From Azolla caroliniana (lineage: Eukaryota > Polypodiophyta), in contig JBHGNT010000006.1 in NCBI GenBank assembly GCA_043228905.1, positions 558,001 to 622,000 of the forward strand: a stretch of DNA of 64,000 nt, in the 5' to 3' direction. Both the position numbers and the translations under genes were made by a program. The notes under the pieces are model-generated. The model did no database searches. It saw only the letters and a program-made list of their open reading frames with translations, and was not told where the DNA came from. This document shows positions 12,601 through 24,505 of the stretch, one piece after another (the first letter of the stretch is position 1; each line of letters opens with the position of its first letter).

Positions 12601-12710
12601 TTGATCATTATTTCAGGGTAAGAAGGGACCAATACCTGAACACAGAAGAATTTATAGAGGCAGTTGCTGAAGCTCTCAAGGGGCAATTGGTCATCAGCTC
12701 TAGGCTTTGA
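682..12710 (+). CDS. ICDH: NADP-dependent isocitrate dehydrogenase, probably peroxisomal (5' end outside window)
   Basis: Oxidatively decarboxylates isocitrate to 2-oxoglutarate, making NADPH. Thirteen exons are read by eye: 682-791, 4805-4842, 4921-4998, 5091-5144, 5221-5322, 5650-5741, 10941-11044, 11121-11189, 11264-11379, 11553-11587, 12195-12337, 12412-12534 and 12617-12710. They total 1158 nt in one frame (385 aa plus stop). Plant enzymes have about 410-415 aa, so roughly 30 N-terminal residues lie upstream of the window. Family motifs are intact: [18 protein letters not shown] (isocitrate-binding Ser, Asn and Arg), [27 protein letters not shown] (catalytic Lys), RLIDDMVAY (metal-binding Asp), and GTVTRH (NADP 2'-phosphate contact). 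The C-terminus is SSRL, matching PTS1, so a peroxisomal isoform is inferred. Introns are GT-AG except 5145-5220, which starts with GC. The two largest introns hold LINE fragments. Oddity: AWTCGLGHR at the end of exon 11, where AWTRGLAHR is usual. Confidence 0.95.
1120..1680. repeat. AAACC/AACCGAACC-rich low-complexity repeat
   Basis: Dense runs of AAACC, AACCAAAC and CAAACCGAA lie in intron 1 of the dehydrogenase gene. Similar text occurs at 19110-19220 (as GGTTTGGTT) and 32230-32390 (as GGTTCGGTTT). No coding potential is seen. Confidence 0.5.
1920..2440 (+). mobile_element. LINE fragment A (internally deleted)
   Basis: Starts with the reverse-transcriptase C-terminal segment (LFDTLVT... 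type text at nucleotide level). It jumps at about 2108 from the RT region to the 3' part, losing roughly 750 bp relative to fragment C, and ends in the family tail (GGTCTTATAGGCCATTTTGG at about 2372) plus a CTTT-rich end. It lies in intron 1 of the dehydrogenase gene in the sense direction. Confidence 0.75.
2771..3175 (+). mobile_element. LINE fragment B, 3' end only
   Basis: Covers the GC-rich Arg/Pro-rich C-terminal coding block (2771-2917) and the 3' untranslated tail to the TTTCTTTC end. It is about 90 percent or more identical by eye to the equivalent part of fragment C (4300-4712). Most differences are C/T or G/A, as from decay of methylated CpG and CNG sites. Confidence 0.8.
3197..4712 (+). 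mobile_element. LINE fragment C: RT C-terminus, zinc finger, PIP-like motif, basic tail and 3' end
   Basis: The longest LINE piece in the dehydrogenase introns. 3237-3524 encodes the post-RT segment ([17 protein letters not shown]). After stops and a frameshift, 3733-4218 encodes a segment with a Cys-Cys-His-Cys finger ([19 protein letters not shown]). From 4130 a shifted frame carries the rest of the same protein: QRTITTFF at 4193-4216, then an Arg/Pro-rich tail ([16 protein letters not shown]) to the stop near 4468. The tail contains GGTCTTATAGGCC and ends in CTTT repeats. Frameshifts and stops make it inactive. It inserted in, or was duplicated into, intron 1 in the sense direction. Confidence 0.85.
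7084..7135 (+). mobile_element. Short diverged LINE 3'-tail remnant
   Basis: About 50 bp match the family tail (TGGTCTCTTAGGTCACTTTG) followed by a degraded TTAATAT-like end. It keeps the hairpin arms GGTC/GGCC around an ACTTT loop. It sits in the 5.2-kb intron of the dehydrogenase gene. Confidence 0.5.
7566..8905 (-). mobile_element. LINE fragment D, antisense to host gene
   Basis: The reverse complement aligns with fragment C from the CTTT-rich 3' end (7566) through the tail, the basic block (degraded), the PIP-like motif (QRTITTFF at 8013-8036), the zinc-finger region and the RT C-terminal segment, to text upstream of fragment C near 8800-8905. Stops and frameshifts break the reading frame. 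It joins a plus-strand copy at about 8905. Confidence 0.8.
8906..10130 (+). mobile_element. LINE fragment E with duplicated junction
   Basis: Plus-strand copy matching fragment C from AGTGGAAAAGAATAGAGTGA through the zinc-finger region to the tail (GGTCTTATAGGCC near 10077) and TTTCTTTC end. The junction with fragment D is duplicated: text at about 8799-8975 recurs at about 9028-9213 (period about 229). The PIP-like site is degraded (ERTITILL). Confidence 0.75.
10496..10885 (-). mobile_element. LINE fragment F, antisense
   Basis: The reverse complement matches the zinc-finger region of fragment C, from the TCTTTTCCACTTTTG text near 10835-10850 back to the TTCATAAAAAAAC text near 10511. It ends about 55 bp before exon 7 of the dehydrogenase gene (10941). 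Confidence 0.7.
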
Positions 12711-12873
12711 GTTGCAGATACATTTAACCAAGTAGAATATACAAAGGGAAGATCCTGCAGAACTTACTTCAGCTTCACATTGAATATGGAGCATGTAAAT
12801 GATAGATATAACATCTTCATCAAATTTTAGTAGGGTAAGTCATAAGTTATCACTATTAATGTATTGACGTTAT

Positions 12874-12879
12874 AATAAA
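12874..12879 (+). terminator. Probable polyadenylation signal of the isocitrate dehydrogenase gene
   Basis: An AATAAA hexamer lies about 165 nt after the TGA stop in a TA-rich stretch. The position suits a plant 3'UTR, but no transcript evidence is available. Confidence 0.4.
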
Positions 12880-15800
12880 TGGCAATATCTATATATCTTT
12901 GTAAGGTTGTGCATGAGTGTTAATAAGTTTAATCCAAAATGTTTTTCACAGGAAGCATGACTTGACAAAAAGATAATTGTTATTTTAGAATTACAGTGTA
13001 ATCTTCGACCTTAAGAATTCCTATTCAAAATTTCCATGTGTTACAGTGTTATGTAAGACTGTTGTGGGTATTAGACTACTTTTCTTATGATAGCCCTTCG
13101 GAAAGTTTTATTTTAACCTTCACACATTGTCATGATCAGCTCATAGATAAAATTTTGCTAGTGAGGGTTCGCCTGTTCAGTTATTGCCATGAAATGTTTT
13201 GCCTCATCAGTAACTGATGCATAAGTTTAGTTCAAGAACTTTTTAGTCACTTGCATTGGCACCACCTTGCAACATCACCATCTTCATTTACTGGCAGCCC
13301 TACATGCTGGACTTTTTTTAGCATCACTAGCTTGCAATATCACCCTCTTCACTACGTATAGGTGCACATAATTTCAGCAGCATCAGTACTTCCTTACAAC
13401 ATCCTCTTGCAAAGTAACCAAATTGTTATCCTTAACAGCTTACTTACAACATCATTTTAATTGCTTTATCGAGGCACTTGTTTTTATATGTTTGGACTAT
13501 AAGACAACTGATTTCCCTTCGTCTTTAAATTTAGAGAAGTAATTGCATCTAACAGCATTCAATAAATTACATTGTCTAACATCATGTTTGTGAATGACAA
13601 AGGAATGATATCATGGTCGGTAAGCAGGGATGTACCATTGTCTACCATTTTGTTTGGGAGACAATTGAGGGGGAATGGCAATTGATCTTGATTTACGTAT
13701 GAGTAGATTAACGACTAAGAAAAATCCAGTCTTATTCTATAACTTAATCATGCGTGAACGGTAATACTTTTGTACTTACCCACATTCGAACTATACCACA
13801 TTTCCATGCACTTGATAGAAGAACAAAGAGGCAAGAACCAACTTAGCTAGCTTCCATTAGTTAACGTGATGTAATTACAAGTCATTATGGGTACAAATAT
13901 ATGTCTTTGAACTTTAGATTAGGGAAATGATTGAGGACAATGAGAGCAGCCTAAGCTTTAGACTAAGCTCTAGACGTAGGGAGATTTTGTCTCTCTATAA
14001 AGAGTAGAACAAAACATCCCTCCTAACCTAATGTGTGCACTCCTAATGCACTTAAGAAAGGTGCCAAAAGGGGTGTTAATGAGGACAACTTGAGTTTGAA
14101 GATGTCAAAAGTAGGGGTGCTTGGGAGGAAGTGCAAGTCGGTTGGGCGGGATGTTGAGTATGAAGAGTTGCATAGAAACAAACAAAGTCTTTGGTCCAAA
14201 TGGAGAAATGTAGTATGGCGACGGTGAGAGTGAGGAAGTTGAGTGGAGGGAGGACTTTCGGAAGCGTAATCATGACTAGGCGGAACCGTGTGTCACCACT
14301 AAGCCATATTAGCATCATCGGTGGGCAAAGAGCTAGTAGTACCTATACAATAGTGTATGACCAATTGAACAAATGTAAAACTCACTTCTATTGAGCATTA
14401 TGGAAATCAAGGCTAAAGACAAGGTTGAAGGAGAGGGGAATTGAGCGAGTGTAAAATAGTAGTTGCATGTGACATAAATTGGGTATAGAACAACTCGTGT
14501 AGTGGGTTGAGTGAGGTTGTGGAATGGTGATGAAGGAAATGACCCTTATTGCAATGTGGGAGTAAAATGTTTAGACGGGGGTTGTTTCATTAGGAGACAT
14601 TGTGAACGGGGGCATTGTGATCAAGGGATATGGAGGTGGGATAAAAGTAAAATAGTAAAAGTAGGAAGGTATGAGAGAGAGAGAGAAACAAAAAGGAGTG
14701 AGGGTTAAAAAAGGAAAATAGGTGTAAGGCACAAAAGTTTTAGTAAAAAGAACCCTATGACATGAAAACAAAATGCTATGGGTGCCACTTGATAATGACG
14801 TAAAATGTGAAATTGAAATAATTAAATCCACTATTGGAGTTTCATATGTACAACTATGGTAAGAGTGATTTAAAGAAAATGTTTATACAATGAGTTATTT
14901 GTCCTAAATAGGAAACAACAAAGAGCCACATTCTCGGGAGGATCGTTCCAAGGTGAGATATCGTTGAGACTAATGGTTTGAGGGAGTCTCCATCCGGATT
15001 TCTCATTCTATAGGACTTGTTGAGGGTTTGGTGAGGGTTGTTTTAGGCGCCACCACCAAGTAAAATGATGTGATCGTCATAAGCATAGTAACTAGTGTGA
15101 TTGTCAAATGGGAGTAAGTGTAGGTCAATACTAAAAGGTAGGGCGTGGTGTGGTGTGAGAAGCATTTTGAGGCAACCCAATATCAACATGGGAACCAATT
15201 TTGGCGACATTTGAACAAAATTGATTTTTCGTGGCCTAGTAGGAGTCTTTTCATATGATATAAAACTTAGTTCCTTCATGTTTTGTGTGTATAGAACTTT
15301 ATGTATAATCAAGGTAGTATGGTCATTTTGGCTTAACTCTAGTGGTTTTGGACTTGGGGTGAATTTGAGTGGTTTCCTTCACTCTCCATGTTTCCAAGGT
15401 TCCCATACATGGGCCTTTGACAATGATATCACGAGCATTTGCCCATGCTTGACTAAGATTCTTCTTAGTGAGTATGTGCCAAGTGCAAGATGATGACAAA
15501 GTAAAAGGATAACCAACTCGTCGAGGGTAATGTGTTGTCCAACATCTGATATTTAGACATCTTCCTAAAGTAAGTCAAATGTAAGGATACCAACAATGGA
15601 AGATGTAGGCTCAAACTCAGGTTGATTTACCTTAGGAGGTGTGTTGTCATGGTCGGGAATTATATCAATCGAGCACTCAATGTGATCATACACTTGCTAG
15701 GGTCATGCCAATCTTGTAACATGATTCCTCAGGGTTCCCATAAGCATTATTCAATCCTCAATAAGATCCTTACCAATGTAAGTGGTCATCATACAGAAGA

Positions 15801-18780
15801 CCAAACCTAGACATTGGATAATGCTGACATCAATGCACAAGAGCAATCATTGCATTCTACTAATGGTAGTGAACTTAGAGTAACTAATGATCATACAAGA
15901 GGCTAGTGAAACTATCGAGTGTGACAATTAAGTTGTTATGCCCATGGACTAAGCAAGGCAGAGTCAATTTTCAGCTCAAACATGTGCTAGGTTGTTTTCT
16001 GTGAGTGGGCTTCCTAACATTGTTTGTAAGGTATTCGCTTCTAATATTTAGTTTAGAGATCAGATGTGTTTACTATGGAGCATTCCATATACAATAACGA
16101 GCATATACACCCAATTCATGAGTAAATTATAGCTCATCTTTAAGGATGGACTATCTTGATGTTTCCTCTATAAGCACGCATCCCTAATGTAATCGTTATT
16201 CATAGCTGCTTCACATGTTAATAGCATTTCCTCAATATCTATAGACAAATATTGGTCATCTATGAGTGTTATATTTATCACACCACACCCAAAGTTGTTG
16301 CATTGCACCATTGGCCATGTGGAGTTTGACCTCTGCTTCCTCCATCTTATGACTAACTCAGAATACTTACTCTCGCTCCTAAGTGATCAAAATTAGAGTA
16401 GTGACATTGTTTACCATCATGAGGAGTGTGAAATAAGTATCATTAACATAAAAAATGTGGCTACCAATGCATCCAAGATCATAATTTAGAACATGTTATG
16501 TGGGGAATTGCCATTGTAGCTTCCCCATGCCTCGCCTCGCCCCGCTTGTAAGTCCTTGTTTACTCATCAAAGTACATTGTGCCAAGTTTAAGGGTCTAAT
16601 CCCAAGACTTCCTCAATGGTAAGCTCCACCGACCTCATAATGTGGTGTGTGAGAAGAGAGAAGAATGCTTGAAATCCAAGTTTTATAATAAGTAGACGTT
16701 ACCGTTGAAGAGGTAACTAAGAGCAATTTAAATGATAAGGATCAAACCAACAAATGAAGATAACTCTTGTATAATATGTTTTGGGGTGCAAATCTCGTCA
16801 AGGGTAATAGGGGGGGGGGGGGGGGGGGGGAAGTGTATGAACAAGGTACGTGGTAAAAATGAGAAGGGAGATGCATTGTTTGCAACAATCGAGCAAGGGT
16901 AAGTGCTACAAAAAAATACCTTAATTTTGTCAGTGATGGCTTTCTGATTTGCACATTGAGGAGTTCAACTCGTCATCATCTTGTGATTTCTAAGAGGTTG
17001 GCATCAATATTTTCGATCATCATCTTGTGTTGCATCATATCGAGAAGTTTAACATGTCATCATCTTATGATTTGTGAGAGGTTCTCATCAAAACTTTAGG
17101 TTTGCCACTAAAAATTGTGCTATAGTTGATATTTGTGTTTATGTACTTGATGACCAAAGTAATTCAAAAATCATTTGTATACAATATTTAAGGACATGGT
17201 CAAATGCATGGAATTCAAGATGCCAAGATTATTTGATTCCTATGGTTTGATATCTTTATTATTTCGCTAAGTTATAACCAAAATACAATAAGGATCTTAG
17301 GAGCAAGAAAGGACCTCTTAAAAACACAAGCCCTTTCGTGTGTATTCTCTTGTTTACTTTTGTGACAACCTCAACACATATGCTCGTAACATCAAGAAGC
17401 TTTAAATAGTCTCTATTATTTTAGACTTTGGGTCAAATTGAGGGGACCATCAAAAGGACCTAATACTTTTACTTTAGTGAGGGCATGAGAAAATGAGATT
17501 CCTTTGGTTTGCTTTGTTCCCTACTACCATATCCCTATATTGATGTTTATGCATGTGCCAACGCAATGGATCATTTCAATTTGATCCCATCAATCATAAA
17601 TCTTATTTTCTATATGAAAACCCTATATTGGCCCGCTTCAAAGTAATACATTTCTTACATAATTTGACACAAAGATCCCATATGTACACCTAGGACATAT
17701 TTTAAGCTTCTAGAATGTGTGCCTTTACTGAACGTCAAAGCATGCCTAGATTGCATATGCCATTGATCATGAACTACAATCTCTAAATGAACGGCCAATG
17801 CATAGGACCTCCTTCAACATAATGGATGTATAGGGCAATTGCAAGGAGCTCTCAAATATGCACTTTGGGGTTCTCAACAACATAATCACTATGTTGCTTG
17901 TTCCATTGTTCATCTCCGTTGGCTAGATGTATAAGAATGTATAATTCCCATGAAGGTTCAAAGAATGGCCCCATTTTTAGCGCGAGATTTGCTTAGATTT
18001 TGTTTTCTTAGTGTATGAGACCCTGGCACATGGGATTTATGATCGATGCACTTCTCCTTTTGCTCAGTGCTCAATATTGGAAACTTTCGGTCATGAACAA
18101 ATCTGTATTTTTTCTAAAACCATAGGTTCTTATCTACATATATTTGATATCATGTTTTTTGTTCTATGAAATTAACATTGCAATGAAATGCATTGTATTA
18201 CATTTCTTTGTACTACTTAGCTTGCATGACTACATGAGTCTAAAAGCTTGAGATACATCAAGTGTAAATGTCACAAAATAAGAATGTGTTGGATATAGTG
18301 AATGACCACCAAACAACTTGCTCTCACTTATCACATAATGGTGGGTTGAACCCAATGGCACCAACAACCAAATGTTAGTAAAATCCCCCACTCTCCATAT
18401 ATCGAATTTCCCTTCCATCATCAATGAATAGTATCATATCTCTTTGTTCAACGAGAAATATTGGCACATCAAATTGTATGTGTAGAGTTTTGCTACAAAA
18501 ACCTTGGCAATCATGGGATGAACATCATACCTGAACAAAAGGTGAGAATTTCAATATTAAGATGAAGAGCATTTTCTGTTTTCAAAGTTTGTCTTTAGAA
18601 TATCAAGGATCCATCAAGGCATTTCTCAACGACTCTCCCTATCTTAATAGTTTGTTTTCTTGTTGATTTGACCTACTCTTAATTTTGTTGATCAGACACT
18701 CCCTTCCTTTCTCTCCTTGGTTGTTTACATTGTGTTTTAGACCCTAATACCAAGTATCTTCCCACACAATTGGCTTGTAT
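12880..18780. other. Intergenic region without recognisable genes
   Basis: Both strands were read and no conserved domain was seen. Open frames are short, without plant codon or splice support. It contains a 21-nt G run at 16810-16830 and a weak tandem duplication around 16964-17100 (TCATCATCTTGTGATTT, about 86-bp period). Some text may be decayed transposon that I cannot identify. Confidence 0.5.
16810..16830 (+). repeat. Poly-G tract (21 G)
   Basis: An uninterrupted run of 21 G on the plus strand in AT-rich surroundings. Confidence 0.9.
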
Positions 18781-18801
18781 ACCATCTATGGTATAGATTG
18801 T

Positions 18802-18970
<169 letters not shown>

Positions 18971-18979
18971 GTCAATTGA

Positions 18980-21900
18980 GAGTTCGGAATATTTCGAACT
19001 ACAATAAGAACAAGCCTACACTACTATTGTAAGATGCAACAGATATATGGCTTGAGCGGACACTATAAGAGCTAAGACTCTAACGTGGGGACACCCTAGT
19101 AATCGCAATGGTTCGATTTGATTTGGTTTGGTTCAATTTGGGAGTCTCAATCTCAAACCATTTGGAATTAAACAGTTATAAAAATAAATTGAAACTTAAA
19201 CCGGATTGCGCAATGCTCTGTTTCAATTTTTGAGTGGAAATGGAAATGCTCAATGCTCTGTTTTGAGTGAAAACCCCCTTAAATAAACTTATTTTGTAGA
19301 ATGCTCTGTTTTGAGTTAAAACCCGCTTCTAATTAAAGCAAAATAATAATTCCAAAGTAAGTTTTGCATCACGATGATAGTCTATTCAAAATGGATACAT
19401 TTGGTTTACTATTCTTTTTCGGTATTAATTCAGTATTAATCCATGAGCTTATTATGGAGATAAACACATGATGGGCTCTTTTATATATCATCCAAATTAT
19501 GAAATGTTAAAAGAGAATGATGGGCACATATGATTACTACAAAAGGAAAATGATGGGCGAGTATGGTTGATGCTGATTCTGGCCGGATGCAGATAATCTT
19601 CTTCTATTAATGTCAGACCAGAATCTGATAGTGAAACTCGTGAATATTGGATAATTTAGCTAGGGAGGAGGGACACTAACAGAAATAAATGGTGCCAGCA
19701 CAGACTCCTACCTAAAGATGGATGGTGGCTCCTGAAGTATGCATAATATTTGTATGAAATGGTCTGAAAAGACTGAATCATTTGTTTTCCTGCCAAGTCA
19801 AGACATGACAGATGCAAAAAAAAAAATTCCTCCTACTGTACAGTTAGTTGTGCAGCACAGCGAGTCCATTGAGAGATGGTGAAAGAAAAACGCTAATAAT
19901 AACCATATATATTAAGTGGGATGTATTCAGCTATTCATTCCATTCAGTCATGATCTGGGAGGTTGTGAGCAAGCAACAGAATGGCAATTTGAAGGAAGGT
20001 ATGTCCAATTTGCAAGCAGCATACACAGAGATTGGAGCCTTCCTTACCTTTCCTGACCATCACTCCTGCTGATATTAGTTGCTTGCAGGACTAGACTGTA
20101 TGTATATTAAGAAAATCTGTAGAGCCAAGGAAGAAAATTAAGAGGTGAGGAGGCCATGTTAACCTCCTAAGCTTGCAACGGTCATCATTCTGAAAGTCAT
20201 GGGGGAAATGGTCGGAATTTCTGTTAAAAGACAACACGCTCCATTTCCATTTCAAAACCTCTGATTCTATAATATTTCTTATGGCACTTGTAATACATAC
20301 ATACATAAACCAAACTTCAAAGCTGCAAAAATGTACTTTTACTCACAAAAGAAAAAGAAAAAGTTTAGGATCATTTTGGGTGCACCAATTCTGACTGACA
20401 TTTTCAGAGAATTGGCGGCCTTCGTGAGACTGCAAAAAGTGACATACATGTTTTAAGTTTTGGGTACACCTGTGACTTTTAAAGAATACAATTTATTTTG
20501 AGATGCTATATGTACATATTTATTGTCTCATGGCTCACAATACATAGTAAGAATGGTTGTCTCGTGACAATTGTTACCATTGACGTTATGGAGCTCATGG
20601 CTTAGCCAAATGGGAATCAATTGATTTGGGGTCTTTGTTGAAGAATTGTTACTAGTAGTTAAACATGCAAGGGGGTGTAAAATGAACACCCATTCATTCC
20701 ACTTAGAAGTACTTATAAGGGCTTACCAAACTATTTAATAGACACATATCGATGAAAATTTGTAGGTTCATCGATGTTAGCTCCAAATTAATGTTTCAAA
20801 GCATATACATATTTTGATTGAATTGTGGCTACCAAAGCATGTAACACACAATTATGCCACTCCAAATTTACTTCTGATCATTCTTGTTTATTTAGCAATT
20901 AGTTATACCATCCTTTTATTTTATTGGTGGCATCATGACTTGAAAAGATGATTGAAAACCTTGGATTGTTTACTTGCTGCTATGGAAAGGTTTAATCCTT
21001 TTTTTTAAATGAAATGTTTACTAGTTCCATATATGTATTATGAAACACACACACACACACACACACATGTAAAACTTTGTAAAGTTTAGGCCTACAATGC
21101 TAGCTATCCTACTCCTATGCAATGTTTACTTTGTTAACAAGTATTGGAAGTTGAATTGTGTTTGTTTATCCCACTATTGGTAAGTGTCATTTCAAACTTT
21201 ATGTGAGTGTTTGTTGGATCTATACACATAACAATTAAGGGAGAGAGTAAACCCATTCACCTTGATGATGCTATAAAATTAGCTTAATGTTTGATGGTAA
21301 GCTTCTCTAAAAATGATTTTGATGCACCTTCGGGGTAAATGTCTAACTTCTTTGTAGAAGTGAGAGAATTTAAAAGCATGTTCCCTCTAATCAGATATAA
21401 TACTAAACCATACATTCAATGCCGTATAAAGAATATGGGTTCACTTACAATGGATTTGAATTTATTCTAAACACTTGACGAATGTACAATTAGGGACATG
21501 CATTTGTTTAGAAATGCTATCTTTTGCACATGTAACATATAAAGTTTTGAAAAACGGTATTCAATAGGCATGATAACTATGAAGGATTCATGTTATCAAA
21601 CATCTAGAATAATTTATTTTGATATACATGTTCGTGCACATACTACAGGAACCCACTTATAGACTTTTAACTACATAACAAATATGAATGGACAAACACA
21701 TCAAGTTATAGAATGCCACATTATTTAGCATTTTGTTTTAATTGGGATTTGTCTTTGGAATTATGTATAACATTCAATAGAGACTAGCAATCATGTAGAT
21801 ATGTTGTATGTGTCAAAAAATGGGATAGAAAGTTACATTTGGCCCCCTTTAAAAAATCAGGAAACAAGACCAACACGTGTTAATTAGAAAACGGAGGTCG

Positions 21901-24480
21901 TTTCTAGGCACAAACAATTGTATAATATACTTCGTGATGGTTGGGGAAAAAAGAACAAAAATGGATATATGTATGTGGGAAAGGTTCAAAAGCACAAAGA
22001 ATACATGCATCTGTGGCTTATTTCTTTAAATAACAAATCAATCATGATGATTGCATGATTATAAAGCTCCTCAAGATCATGAAGAAGACCATTAGTTTGA
22101 TGTTATCCATGACATTAAAACATTGTCACCACAATTTTATGTCCGTAAATATTTATTACACTGATGACCAGTTAGCTTTGATAGTACAAACAAACAATAT
22201 AAATTTGACGTACAACAGAACCATGTTGATGGCCATACATGTCATTTTCACATGTTTCAGTAATCTAAACATAAGGTCACCTCAACTTATTTTATTACAT
22301 GATTAGTTCTCAACTATGTTCTTAAACCTTACTAGCCATAGATGTCATGTGTTTTCTAATCAAATGTTCATGTGGATTATACACATTTTCAACAAACTAT
22401 GGATTCTTTATGAGATTATTACAATATAAAAATGTTGAAGACATTAGGTATTGATTGTCTAATAAATAGAATAAGCTTTAGAAGCTCTTCTACAACACTA
22501 AATCATTATAATTTTACAATGATATTTCAGACCACAAATTGATATTAAATCATTAAAGTTTTACAATGATATTTAAGACAATAATTTGCAATGGGATGAT
22601 ACCAATTTAGATGCTCACAAATATGTAGTCTTAAAGTCAATATTCTTATTAATTTGCAATCTGAGCTAGGTAGTCATTACCAAAACAACGTTGTCCTAAG
22701 ATCTTGGGCCATATTTGACTCTTTCCCAAACTTTGAAATCTAAAACCCTGTCAAGATCCCCTTCGTGGACATGTGTTTGAATCCAACATAAGATGATTTT
22801 ATTTCATGAGGAAGGTTGTTTTCACAATAATGGAGAAGTACTCAACAAATAACTTTATTTACCATCGCCTTTGGGATTCAAATTTTTATTAGTATTACAG
22901 CCATCTAGTGAGAATTATTATTATTTTCAATTCTTGTATTTTAGAGTGTGGACTATGCTATCCTAGAGAAGGGACTATCTTGGATTGTAGAGTGTGGGCT
23001 ATACTATCCTAGAGATGGGACTCTCTATAACATTATTACAATAAAATTGTTGAAATCATCAAGTGATATTAAACAAGGTTTGAGGAACTAAAAAAGATCA
23101 CCAATATCTTCCCAGTCATTCAGCTACAACGTTACATGAATATACATTAGTAGCATATTCTTTGGAACAATAGTATATTCTTTGGACAATAGTCTGACAA
23201 CGTTACATGAATATACATTAGTAGCATATTCTTTGGAACAATAGTATATTCTTTGGACAATAGTCTATGGTGCGAGTCAACAACAACTTATGTGCATGCA
23301 AATCCACATTATTTGTAATTTTAAAAGTAAAATATTCTTATTTATGCAAATGATAATTGTCATTTGCTCTCCAAGCTTGAAAACTAGAACTCTATTGCCA
23401 CACTAGTGGTCCTTTTGTTAAGAAGATGCATTAATTCAAATGAAGGAGGGTGATGCCACAGGGAACATAAGTGAGTGAGTTGCCTAGGGCTGCGTATTGA
23501 AACCATTGATGTAAAATCATAACAAGAATTCAGTATGTTTCAAGGTAAAGCCCATTTGTCAGCATTTGACTACAAAAACTCAATATATTCATGACATTTC
23601 ATTTCCTAGAAACTCAATATATTCAAAACAAGGTTTTTTATCAGCATTCTCTTAGGGCAGACAATGCTAACGTGTTCCAATGTAAATCCAACTGATTTTG
23701 TTTCAAAATCTAAGAAATTATTATTCCATTGAAAATTATTTGCAATATGCATAATAAGCAACACGATGAACATAAACGCAAAATTTTTGTAAAGTATAAA
23801 TACAAAGCATTCAAAATTACAAATAATGTGACGTTGTCAGTTGGAAGATGTTGCTATTGTTAATATGATTTTGTAATGCTGATGATAACAATAATAACAA
23901 AGGAAACCACTAAGTGGGAAATGCTTCCCAGAGACAAAACAAAGCCTTCCTCAGTTGAGATATTAATTCAATAACTTAATATATAAACTTCAGTAGCCTT
24001 AAACTCTTCCTATGTGAAAAATCTGTCGTATAAAGTTATTATGTTAATATAACCTAGGGGGGCATTTGAAGAGAGAAAAGAACTGAGATGTGGATATGAT
24101 AGGAACCACAAAATTACATCACTCAACAAAAAGCTATACCCTTTACATTTCATCAGAACCATTCAAAAGATCCAGTAACATATGGTTATAAATAATTTGG
24201 ACCTTGCTATGAAAATTCAGTAAAGGTCGCATAACCAACAAATTGTTTCACAATGTTCAACTTATTACCTTATTCCAATGCATATAGTTATCTGATAAGC
24301 ATAACCTACATCAAACGACTATACAATAACACATATACAATAACGCAAAAATGGTAATTTCAAACTTCAGTATCAGTATATAGAGCTGAGATTTTAGCAT
24401 AAAGTGCTTATGAAACTATATTGGACAGGCAAGAAGTTTAAGAAAGCCAATTATGAAACCCCCCAGTATACAGACTATGA
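18980..24480. other. Intergenic region without recognisable genes
   Basis: Contains an AACC/GGTT-type repeat at 19110-19220, an (AC)n tract at 21047-21066, and tandem duplications at 22942-23030 (46-bp period) and 23126-23267 (71-bp period). No conserved coding segment is seen on either strand. Its right end may include the 3'UTR of the VAMP72 gene. Confidence 0.5.
23126..23267. repeat. Tandem duplication, 71-bp period
   Basis: ACAACGTTACATGAATATAC begins at 23126 and again at 23197. The two copies are nearly identical through TAGTCT, indicating a recent duplication. A short internal repeat (TATTCTTTGGA) occurs twice in each copy. Confidence 0.9.
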
Positions 24481-24505
24481 AACATCCAGAGCATACAGTA
24501 ACAGC

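Noticed and set aside
14033-14394. Possible small gene with overlapping Arg/Lys-rich frames
   Set aside because: No recognisable domain or splice context was seen, and overlapping frames on both strands suggest chance openness.
19848-20072. 74-aa plus-strand frame
   Set aside because: No conserved domain, splice support or neighbouring exons.
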